Of a stretch of 64,000 nucleotides of DNA, positions 1 through 10,005 are shown piece by piece. Position numbers and translations under genes: made by a program. Below the pieces are notes generated by a model. That model was given only the letters and a program-made list of their open reading frames with translations, did not search any database and had not been told where the DNA came from. How positions within the stretch are numbered: position 1 is the stretch's first letter; each line of letters begins with the position of its first letter. This DNA comes from Cinnamomum chago (lineage: Eukaryota; Streptophyta; Magnoliopsida; Laurales; Lauraceae): contig CP142452.1 of assembly GCA_038049695.1 (NCBI GenBank), forward strand, positions 95,549,501-95,613,500, given 5' to 3'.

Positions 1-2738
1 TTATAAATTTTTTTTTTATAACTTTCCTTTATTTTATAATAAAATCAGAGCACGATGGGTGGTTGTGAAGGGAGATGTCTATTTCTGTCGTTCTTGATAA
101 GAGAGACATTGAAATCCCACAGGCAATGTACATCTTCTTTGAAAAGTATCAGAGAGTAGTTCAATTGGTATTTTAATTGCCTAGGATGCTTATCAGAAAG
201 AGATTCAGCACTCTCTTTGGGGGCAGATTCCATTTGATTAACCTTTTAGAAACTCAAATGGTGGCTATCTCAAACTATAATGCCTAATATTTTTTTCATA
301 TACAGGCAGGATCTAGTGCACTGGACCACTTCATGCAAAAGCCAATGGTCAGAATTTGTAACATCAGTATAGTTTTTTACCCTTCCCTCTCTTTCCTTTC
401 TCCTGGGCCCTCTTCGAACCAACTTTTTTTTTTTTCCAAAACTTTAGAAGGAGGCACTATAATTACCACCAAACTACTTTGAATTCCTGTGAGGAAATGT
501 GCTTCTATCAGAAGGGTTCAGGTAAAGGTTCAAGGGTGAAGGCACAAGAGACCTTCAAATTTTCCTTTCTTAGATAATACACTTTTATCTAAGTTAAAGA
601 GTGAAGGATCCAGGGAAGGACTAAAGGACCTTTAATTTTTTCTCGTTTGATTAGAAACAATTACCCACCATTATTTCCCCATGAATTTCATTAAGCCCTT
701 CCTTTCTTAATAATTCTTCAGGAATTGGCCGAATATCTTCTTACATGTGAATATCATGAAAACAGTACCAGTGCCATATATTCTTGGCTTATTGGGTACC
801 ATAAGTTCTTTTACAACGCACACAATTGGACACGATGCAATCTGAGTAGTTATTTTGGAATTTGAAAGGACACATGAAACCAACTTGCCATCTTTTCAAA
901 AACATGCACGCATGAGCCTATGTATCTTCTACATGAAGCTAGTCAAGCTAGTACATGAAGCATGCTTTCTATAACCCTAAACTTCAAGCTTTAAATGCAA
1001 GACTCGTGAATGAGAAAAGATTAAACAAAATATTCCATATGCTTTGTGGATTATAGTGTGCTGTATTCTCTAGCATCCATGAAAAGGAAGCAGCTTCTTC
1101 TTCACCCTACTGCAACTCAAATATGTTTCCTTGTGTGATATTCCCAAATGTATATCATATCTTCATTCCAATAAAGCGTCCAACCATTCTAAAAACCCAA
1201 TAATTAAGAGGGGTATCAGCCAACGGGAAGAAGTAAATGCCCATGGTTCAGTTCTTAGCATTACTGTCTAAAAAGGCAACAACATGAAGGACAAGTTCTA
1301 AAGTACTGAGGTCCCATGTTTGATCCCCTAACTTAGGGTTATAAAAACTTCTAATGTACACGTAAATAGAAACTTACTTACTTTGGTCTGGTGGCTTCCC
1401 TTTTTTTTTTCTTTCTTTCTTTTTTTTTGTGTAGAAGTTTGGTCTAGTGACTTGGTCGTAAGTACCTGATCTTCTTTTTAGTCTTTAGAAAGGCATCTAT
1501 TTAGTAGGTATTGCATTCCATACCAACTGCCAACAACAAAAAGAAAAAGAGGTGTTTCATTGGGTGGTAGTACCCATCACTTTTTTATAATTGGGAACAT
1601 TAGTACATTACTAGCACCCCCTTGGACCAAACTTTCTTAGTTTGTAGAAAGTTCAATCAGAGCCCATTCATGAATCATGTCACATGTACATCTTGTAAGC
1701 TCTAGTTCCCATTTTTTTTTTTTTTTTTTTTATCTTTAGCTAGAACTACCAGAAGCGACTAAAGAGGAAATTCAATCCATGTGGTTGTGTAAAGAGGACA
1801 GGAATTTTATCAGCTTTATAATGATGTTTCCATTAAGCAAAGAACTTGATTTTTCATGTGACATTTTACAGCCCATTTCTGCAAGTTTAAAAGGTAGCAT
1901 TAGATCTGATGTCTAAGCCTTTGAAAGGAAGACCTATAATATGTATGCTAGAAGCAACTTTTTCTTCACTAGCTAGGGAAATCTCCTGGTATAATTTTAG
2001 CTTTATGAACGTTCTAACCATCACTTGCTACAATTTATAGAAACTAAAAGACATGATAGTGAAATAGATTGTGGCCTCAGTAGGGTTTTGACTAAGTAAA
2101 ATGATCTAAATATGATGTAACATATTGAGAAAGATTAAGTCCAAAGGCATGTGAATAAATACCCCTTTTTTTTCTTCCTTGGCGCTCTTCAGTCTTCTTG
2201 ATGGTATGTAGGACTTTATTGTTGGATATGCATGACGTGATCTCTCACAATTTACTTTGGTAATGTCATGCATCAACCAAAGAACTGACAGGAAAGCAAC
2301 ATTTTCTTTTATTAATTTTAAACATCTACATCTTTGTGTAACACATTAGTTTCCTGAACATATTATTCAGAATTCAGATGGGAATTTGATAATACCTTGT
2401 TTGAAGTTGCACAGTAGTTAAGGGACAAGACTTTTTTTTTTTTTTTTGGGTAAAAATTGGACAAGACTTTGATGATGATTATGACATCATTGCATTGGAT
2501 GGAAATGCTTGTTCTATCTAGTGGGGCCATTTGACCCCACTTACACGCCGCATGGCCCCTTATGCCATGCCGTCATGGACACGGACTAACAATGAATGTG
2601 TTTATAAGAATCATCAAGCTTAATTCCCTTTCAATGCCATTTTCTTATTCATGAGATGTTTTCTCAAAGAGTTCAAAACAGGGGAGGTCAGAATACAGAA
2701 AAAGGAAGGCCCCTAGAACAGTAGGTGGTGCCCAGAAC
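1..2738. other. Intergenic sequence upstream of the CLE gene, no gene seen
   Basis: AT-rich non-coding sequence with several T-runs (for example near 423-436, 1709-1730 and 2431-2447). I see no ORF with recognisable protein similarity, no RNA gene and no mobile element that I can delimit. A 62-codon minus-strand ORF at 45-233 has no recognisable domain. The far end would be the distal promoter region of the CLE gene, separated from it by the TIR element at 2747-3596. Confidence 0.5.
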
Positions 2739-2746
2739 GCCATGAA

Positions 2747-3596
2747 CTATAATATCCGGATACTGCAAATTACCTGTGGTATCCGTACCGATACGGTCCG
2801 ATACGGATACCGGTACGGGATACGGCAAGATACGATTGGGATACGGGGGGCCAATTTTAGGATACGGCTTGCATTATTTTTCGCCCAATATTTCGACAGA
2901 TTTTCCATTTCAGCCAATTTCTGTCTTTCTCTTAGTTTGATCAAAAGGAAAACAAAAAAGAAGAGGAGGAGGAGGAGGAGACCCACCTGCTTCGACTGTT
3001 GCTGCTGCTGCTGCGACCTTCATGTGCCAGATATTCCTCCTCTTCTTCTTCCTCCATTCCTTTTTCTTTCTTTCTTTCTTTCCTTCTTCTTCTTCTTTCT
3101 TTGTTTTTTTTTCTCTCTCATTCGTTTGTGCCCTAGAGATGCCAACGAAAGGGCAGAAAAGAATCCGTTGCTCTTATAAATGAGTATGGGCCCGTTGAGC
3201 CTATTCTGTTTCTTTCATTTTTTAATGTTAGGCTACTAGGCTCATCAGCCACTCAGACCATTTTTCTTTTCTTCTCTTTTTAATGTTGTGCTACTGATCC
3301 AATCAGCCACTCAGCCCACTTTTCTATTTTTTTCTCTTTTTCTATGCTAAGATATTGTATTATGAGGCCCACCTCATTGAAATTTTAAAACAAACATTGG
3401 GCCTCGTAATATTTGAGCTCTCAATTGAGATAAAATAAGCATTCCACCTAAAATAAATCCCTAACCAAATATTTATATTTATATATTTCTAGGAATGCCG
3501 TACCTGTATCCGTATCCTAAGATTTTGAAGTTGACGTATCGGACGCTCGTTCCCGTGTCCCGTATCCGTACCCGTGTCCGTATCCGGGCATCATAG
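2747..3596. mobile_element. Non-autonomous TIR transposon, hAT-like (8-bp TSD), CGGATAC family
   Basis: The element is bracketed by an exact 8-bp duplication, GCCATGAA, at 2739-2746 and 3597-3604. The left end reads CTATAATATCCGGATAC and the reverse complement of the right end reads CTATGATGCCCGGATAC, so the termini are inverted repeats. Both ends are packed with CGGATAC/GTATCCG motifs in both orientations (about 2750-2865 and 3500-3590). The interior has GA/CT-rich tracts, including (GGA)n near 2960 and GCTGCTGCTG near 3001. It encodes no transposase; the ORFs inside are low-complexity. An 8-bp TSD is typical of the hAT superfamily, which is why I class it so, although the terminal CTAT is not the usual hAT end. 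It lies about 450 bp upstream of the CLE start codon. A 142-bp relative sits in the LTPG intron at 54534-54675. Confidence 0.75.
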
Positions 3597-3620
3597 GCCA
3601 TGAATTTAGTCTTTGATTAC

Positions 3621-3652
3621 GTGATATATATATATATATATACACACACACT
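3621..3652. repeat. (TA)n(CA)n microsatellite
   Basis: Simple alternating TA run followed by a CA run, in the CLE upstream region just outside the TIR element. Confidence 0.85.
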
Positions 3653-3805
3653 TGTATATAGATACATACAGAGGTCCCATAGGATGATTGTGGCTGCATG
3701 AAAATACAGAAACCAAAACGAAAAAAGCATAAAGTTAAATAACACCAGCTAGCATTGTTCTCCTTCTGTTCAAGGTCCGGCAAAGTCCCACAGTAGCATT
3801 CCTAA

Positions 3806-3811
3806 TATAAA
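3806..3811 (+). promoter_or_regulatory. Possible TATA box of the CLE gene
   Basis: TATAAA in the context AATATAAAGA. If used it would give a 5' leader of about 215 nt before the ATG at 4056. This is position and motif only; a pyrimidine-rich stretch (3880-3930, many CTT) follows, as is common in plant leaders. Confidence 0.3.
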
Positions 3812-4055
3812 GAAAAGCATCCCCCGAACAAGAAACAAAACCCCATACTAACCCACCAAGATACTTGCCTTTGTCCACTCTTCTTCCCCACCCATTCTTC
3901 TTATACTTCTTCTTCTTCTTCTTCCTTGACTTCTACTTACCATCTTTCGACAAAAGAATGGTCTTTTGCACCCCTTCTCTCTGTCTCCAGTGATAAAAGA
4001 CTTCAAGGGGGTACTCTAAAAGAGTGAGGGGATCTAGAAAACAGTAAGAAAGAAG

Positions 4056-5559
4056 ATGGGAGGTGGGGTTTTGAGGGCCTTGTTATGGGTAGTTGCAATC
4101 GTGCTTTATATTGTTTTTATGTTTGTTGAGATTCTAGGCAGTGGATCAACAACACTTACTGCTGCTAGGACTAGTACGGCAACAACAACTAAGGGAAACT
4201 TTAAGTATTTGGAGGTCATGGAAAGAGATGTGCCATCTTTTCATCAGGATTTGGATCCCAACAACATGAGTAAGAGAAGAGTTCCTAATGGCCCTGATCC
4301 CATTCACAACAGGTACATAGTCACATATCATGTCACTCAATTTTAGCTATGAATATATATCCTCTTTGCAATGGTATCTCAAATTTACTTGGAAAATAGA
4401 AAATGGGAAAATTTCAAGGAGTGCAGATGTATAAGATGTCTTATTTTCTAACTATGAGATGAGTTAGAGACTGAGTAGAAGTGTGTCAAATGGTTTATAA
4501 AGTTCATTGTTACATCATGATTTGTTTGTTAAAGAGTCCAAATTGGCATGGCTCTTGTGACATTTGGTCATGTTTTTTTACCAATTATGTTACTCTATCA
4601 GTTGAAACCAAAATCCTCAAGGGCCTCTCTCACACACACATGCACGCATGCACAGAGTCACTCACACATGCCTTTTCTTATCATTTATGTAAAATCAAAT
4701 TTCAAGTAGATGATTGTCTTGCTTGTAAAATTGTGAGGATCAATATCTTACACAGAGTATGCATCAAGAATCTGTCTCCTACTTACAAGTTAAGGACATG
4801 CCAGAGTATATGAGGCCCCACTGGCCTACTGTATACAAGAGGGGTCCGGACAGGATGTTGTATTGTCTGATCTAAGTTGCCGAATTGATGGTCAAATTAT
4901 AAGTCTAAGTCTGCTTACCATCGATTTCATACAATTAAATAGCTGATAAGTGATAACATCTAATGGACCTAAACCCTTTTCAGTGGATAGATCCAAATGT
5001 CCAGTTATATCCAGTAGGCCAGTGGATTACTCTACATGTACTTTATTTTTAGACACAACAGAGAACTTCATAGTATGAAAGCTGTAGGGGATTTAATCTA
5101 ATGTAATCTTCATACCATATTGAAACTTGCATAGCTCCCTTAATCCAACCTAAAAGTATCATCCAAATAATTTGAAGCTTGGTTGAGGGAGCTAATCAAG
5201 ATTAGATGTAGGTTTGATGAATGAAGTAAAGATATTCTTTCGTTTTTTCTTATCCACATCAAATTTAGCTTAACTTGATTGACATTTTGTAGAAAGTTGA
5301 TTTTCGAAAGGTGGCTAATCCACAATCCCTTTTTTATTCAGTTGGGCCCAATGGACCCATCAAAGTCAACATATCCTATTTTTCAATTTGCTGGAGTGCT
5401 GGAAAGAATGTGGACTAGACCATTCATATATGATTGAATCAGTATTTAACCATAAGTATTCACCTATTGATGGATAAGGCTAAGATGACCGTGTTGACTA
5501 TTTGCCTATTGATAGTATATGTTTCTTGAATGTCTTTCAGGAAAGCAGGCAAGTCTTGA
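4056..5559 (+). CDS. CLE25: CLE25-like signalling peptide precursor (two exons)
   Basis: Precursor of a secreted CLAVATA3/ESR-related peptide hormone, the class perceived by leucine-rich-repeat receptor kinases at the cell surface. The model is join(4056..4312, 5541..5559), 91 aa. Residues 1-30 form a signal peptide or anchor rich in Leu, Val and Ile after MGGG; a variable Thr/Ser-rich region follows; the 12-residue CLE motif RRVPNGPDPIHN is at residues 74-85, preceded by a basic SK processing site. Pro77 and Pro80 are the positions normally hydroxylated in mature CLE peptides. The motif differs from Arabidopsis CLE25 (RKVPNGPDPIHN, from memory) only at residue 2. The intron (4313-5540, GT...AG, phase 2) falls inside the Arg codon after the motif, and exon 2 adds only KAGKS and a stop; CLE25 also continues with RKA. 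Without splicing the frame runs on 11 residues to 4346. CLE26 is the main alternative name. Confidence 0.92.
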
Positions 5560-5832
5560 AAATCTCCAAGAAGTGCTCAGTGTTGTGGGATTGAGAAATT
5601 CTCTCTTGTTGGTGATGAATTACGAGATGTAGTAATCTTGTATCATTGAAATAGGAAGCTGAACACTCAATGCTACACTAGCAAAGTCCTACTTTGCTAT
5701 GTAATGTACTTTATACAGTGTTTGTGGGGTGGTGTTGTGGGTATACTAATCTAACTTTCCCTTGCAATAGGCACAAAATAACCATGAGAAAAGTTGATTG
5801 GCAGACATTCCACTTTAGCATTACACACACAA

Positions 5833-5866
<34 letters not shown>

Positions 5867-6686
5867 TGGTGCATGTAACAATGGCCACAGGCCAAAGTAA
5901 CACTCCTCATTCAATGAGCGGACCAGTTTGGAATTCATTTATAGTGGAGCCTCTCTGGGTAAACCATGGTTGATGGTTATACACCCAAAAAACTTTCCAA
6001 TCACTCTCACTATGGCTTGGATTTAAGCACTGATTCTTGTGTTGACCTGCCTATTCAAACCCAACACGACAGAGTACCAATTTGGCCCTTTATACTTCTG
6101 GGTCCAGTCCTTTTTAACAATTTCAACCCGATTAGTAAATGAGTTGGGCTACAACTGAGTCCATCTTGCTAGCCAACCCAACACAAAGATGGCTCAAACT
6201 AATTCGTTAGCTTGCTAACCTGACCCAACATTGACCTGATGGTTCAGTGCTCAGGTTGACACCTTGAACTTTTGAGTTGGGTCCAAGTTGACACCAGGCC
6301 TGTTGGGCATGGGAGAATACATATTACTATTATGGTCAACACGAACCGACCTGGCCCGTTACCTCCCCTACCAATACCACCATTTGATTGATGATGCCCT
6401 GGAACTACGATCATGCACTAGTCCTAATAACCATGTTTTCATCTGATGGGAATATGTTGTGGCGTTCTTGTTGGGATTGTGCTCTGATAGACTTCTGTCC
6501 GTTCAATCTCCTAAAAGCGAAAATTCTTCATCTGGTCCTAGTCATTATGTATAAATGACAAAACAAAGCAATCCAAAGCAAAAGAATGCAGTAGAGATGG
6601 GCCTCTACTTCTCTCTCATGCCTCTCTTTTCTCTTTTTAACCTTTTTTCTTTCCTCTCATTTGAATTTATACAGGAGGCAAAGATC
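5560..6686. other. Intergenic sequence between the CLE gene and solo LTR 1
   Basis: Contains the CLE 3' flank and then sequence rich in Pro/Asn-like repeats of AACCC and GACC (about 6050-6380), a pattern common in degenerate plant repeats. No coding region or delimited element was recognised. Confidence 0.45.
5823..5865. repeat. (CA)n(GA)n compound microsatellite
   Basis: CA repeat with one interruption followed directly by a GA repeat. The overlapping ORFs on both strands (HTHTH/RERER and VCVCV/SLSLS) are products of this repeat, not genes. Confidence 0.9.
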
Positions 6687-6691
6687 TGAAT

Positions 6692-9394
6692 TGTTACACC
6701 CCAACCCAACTTAATCTTCATTAGTGTTAATTAATGGGGATTTAGTTTAATTAATTATGCTTAGTTGTAAATCATCGAACTTAGTACTCATTAGTTTTTT
6801 TAGACCGAGTTAATTGAGCCTTGAGTCTTGAATAGGTGAGTGGAGTAGAGTTGACTCACTTGGATAGAGTCAAGGACTTTTTCGTAATTATATATTTTCG
6901 TATTTTGTATCATTTTCGCGTCATCTTGGCGTCATCGTGTGTATCTCGTTGAGCACGTCGATTTTCGTATTCAGCTTCACTTCATTTGATCACTCGTTGA
7001 AGAAGTGGGCCATCGTTTGACTTAAAATGAAAATACATAAATGCAGTGGACTTTTCTGCAAAATTCCCATCCTTATCACTCACAACAACTCCTTTTCATT
7101 CCTTTTCCTCTCTTCCTCTCTACGTTCTCTTTTTCTCCATTCTTTTCTTCTTTCTTTCCTTCTCAATCATTAAGAGACATTGGCAATTGCATTTGGGAGC
7201 TAGGAGAAGACCGTTCCTCTTTCTCTCTTCTTGGTTAGCAAGAAAAACACCCCTCATCATCTTCCAATTCCTTCAATTTCGGAATCATTACAAGAGGTAG
7301 GCTTCAACTTCTTGTTGTTTGGATTTTTGAGTCGAAATGGAGTCAAGAGACTCTTGGGTAGTCTTTCATAGCGTTCATTGCAGTCTTTTGTTTGATTTGT
7401 GTCTAGGGTTTGAATATTTGGGAATTTAGGGCTCTTTAAATCAAGAGTGTAGAAGAGCTTGGAAAACTTAGTTTGAGGCAAGTATAAGCATAATATGAAT
7501 TTACATTGTGTTACGTCCACTGATTCAATGTTTTACTCATGACTCTTAGTATTCAACAATGTAATAGTGGATTTAAATTGTATGTTGGGCTCTCCTTATG
7601 TAATTAAATGTTATGGATTGATTATATGTTGGACATAGGAGCAAGGAGGCTCCATTGTTATAGAAGGTGAGAAGAAGTGTGGAAATGGAGGGAGGAGAGA
7701 GAGCTTCAGATTTGGCAAAATGAAACAGTGTCGCTGGCCATGCGGTCACCTGACGGTTAGCCACGTGATACCTGGCGGTTAGCCGAAAGTCACGGTTACA
7801 TTTCCAGTAGCTGACCTTTTCTGTCAGAAAATCGCGGTCACCAGGCGGTTACTTGGCGGCTGGCCAACTGATCTACATGCGGCTAACTGCCAGGCCACCG
7901 CCAGCTGACCAACATCCCATAATTCCTATTATTTTTTTATTTTTATTTTTGGTATTTTATTTATTTCAAAGTCCTCTTAGAGCCATGAATTGATACCCTA
8001 ACATCTTAGTTGCTTATTTGAAACCCTAGGAACTTGAGTAGCCCTAGAAAACAGGACTTTATCAACATGTCATGGATATTAATTTAATGAACTTTTTATT
8101 AAACTGTGATACTAAGTAAATGTTCCTTAAATGTATGTCGACTTGAATGGTGAGGAAACAATAGAGGATTAGACTAGATTGGCTAGTAAATTCCTTGATT
8201 CCTTAAATTATTGCATTTCATATTTAATCATATTTTCATTTGGTAAATCAATCATTGTAAAAAAAAAAATAGGTTTATTGCATCATCAATATCCTTTGAG
8301 GTTTAATTACTCTATTTCCTCCGTCATTCTTCAAATATTGTATATCGATTCAGTATTTATTTGACATGTGGATTGAGTGAGTATACGGTGATATATGAAT
8401 TGAATTGATGTTGATTATAGACAGTTTGAAATACAAACTCACTTGAATCCACTTATTATTTCGATTATTTTGATTCGATTGAGTCGGCACTACCTAATTT
8501 CAACCTTGTGATACCCGACGGGGCTTGAACTTGGTTTATTTATTAGAGACTACTGCAGTAAGTCGTCTGGAGTACCGGAACTCCAGAACCGAGTAGCCAG
8601 TTAGCCTTTGGCCGGGCAGCTGATGACATCCCAACTAGAATTGCTCTCTTTGAGAGGATGAGCTTAAAGTAGTAGCCAAATTAGTCTGTTTTCTTATTAA
8701 TTAATTCACCAGCATAATTATTCGAGGTTTGCACAATTTGCATAATTGATACTTACCCTTGATATCTACTAATTCACTTGTCTTAAATTCAATTTGCAAC
8801 ATTATGTGATTTCTTATTTTGCCTGTACTTGCTAAATCGTCGTATTGAGATACTATATTTAGTGTCACAGGCGCATATGCAGCTCTCGGTCCTAAAGAGG
8901 TCCCGGAGGGAGAGGAGGTTACCCAAACGGTACCTTCAGGATTAGAAGAGTGGCCAAAACAAGGGCCAGCTTAAATTCTACTCCTTCGGAGTGCGTGCTA
9001 CTTTTTGAAGATATCGTAGTTCGGGTGACTAGCCCCTTTTTGAGCGGTCGCACGAAATTCTTCTAAATCTACTTTTCGTAGTGGATGTAGAGAGTTCTTT
9101 CGTTGATCCCTCTTTTGTAACATAATGTTTATATTTGTATAATTCTTTTATATTAAACTTAAATGTTTAACTGAACTGAATGAGAATTGATACCTTATGT
9201 AAATGAATTACAACTTCCGCTATACTTAAATGTCATTTGTTCGTGTTAGTGAGCTAGACTCATATGTGGAATAGTCGATTTTCTCTCCTTCGTGTGTTGT
9301 ATTTGGCTTGAGACAGGTACAACATTCGGGAGTACGTGTGCCACACCTCGGGGATTACCTTAGGCCAGGGTGATTTCGGGACCGGGATGTGACA
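6692..9394 (+). mobile_element. Solo LTR 1 of a long-LTR retrotransposon (2.7 kb)
   Basis: The sequence starts TGTTACACCCC and ends GGGATGTGACA (5' TG, 3' CA) and is flanked by an exact 5-bp duplication, TGAAT, at 6687-6691 and 9395-9399. No primer-binding site, gag-pol or second LTR follows, so this is a single LTR left after LTR-LTR recombination. Inside are a pyrimidine-rich leader-like stretch (about 7080-7290), a cluster of GCGGTTA/TGGCGGTTAGCC repeats (7735-7905), and a GC-richer 3' part with GAGTCGGCAC-like and GTACCGGAACTCC-like segments that resemble the other two solo LTRs. LTRs this long are typical of some Ty3/Gypsy chromoviruses (Tekay/Del type); that lineage is an inference, since no protein domain survives. 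The short ORFs within are not genes. Confidence 0.85.
7735..7905 (+). repeat. GCGGTTA repeat cluster inside solo LTR 1
   Basis: Seven or more variants of GCGGTTA, GCGGTCA or GCGGCTA, often within CTGGCGGTTAGCC, spaced 15-40 bp apart. The cluster lies about 1.05-1.2 kb from the LTR start, comparable to the TCGCTCGAGCGA cluster of the other LTRs. Confidence 0.7.
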
Positions 9395-9399
9395 TGAAT

Positions 9400-10005
9400 C
9401 AAGTTGAAGTAGACCAAAGGCTGAATCATGGAGACTAGAGTCACTGGGGTCCTCAGTACTAGGGCCTCATGACACTAACCATAGGCTTAATTTCATTGGT
9501 ATGCAGGCTAATATGACTTAATAGACGAAAACACAATCAGAAGTGTACAGGCCCATTAAGTGTGTAGTTATAAGATGGCACCTTCTTTAACATTTTCAAT
9601 TTTTTTTCTTTAAACTGTTGTTGTTCCTTTCCTCTGGTTAATATCCTTCCAGAAGGAAGCCTGCAAGTATACAATAGATCATCTAAATTGCTCATCCAGG
9701 ACTTCTTTCATTTATGCATTATAGTCCCAACATCATTATGATTGACTCATCTGTAGATGATTGATTTTTCTCTCTTGGTAAATACTCACATACCCACGCA
9801 TTTCCCCAAGTCTCTCACCATTATGATTGTGTAGCCAGCAGACTTTTACTTTTCTGTGGAATTTTTTTTTTCACTAAAACCAATCTAAACACTTTTCTGC
9901 GAAAAAAAAAAACAGTCCATTTTTGTGTTTTACTTTCGTGGAAAATTGGTGCCACCAAATAATGAAAATCTTTCAAAGTGGAGTAGTGTTTTACTTTTCT
10001 TTTCT
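9400..10005. other. Intergenic sequence between solo LTR 1 and the MULE
   Basis: No gene was seen. AT-rich with several homopolymer runs. It forms the left flank of the Mutator-like element whose TSD begins at 10006. Confidence 0.5.

Noticed and set aside
2742..3179. 145-codon plus-strand ORF and overlapping minus-strand ORF
   Set aside because: It lies inside the TIR element; its translation is low-complexity (KKKRRRRRR, CCCCCC, FFFLSFFFFF) from GA/CT and GCT repeats.
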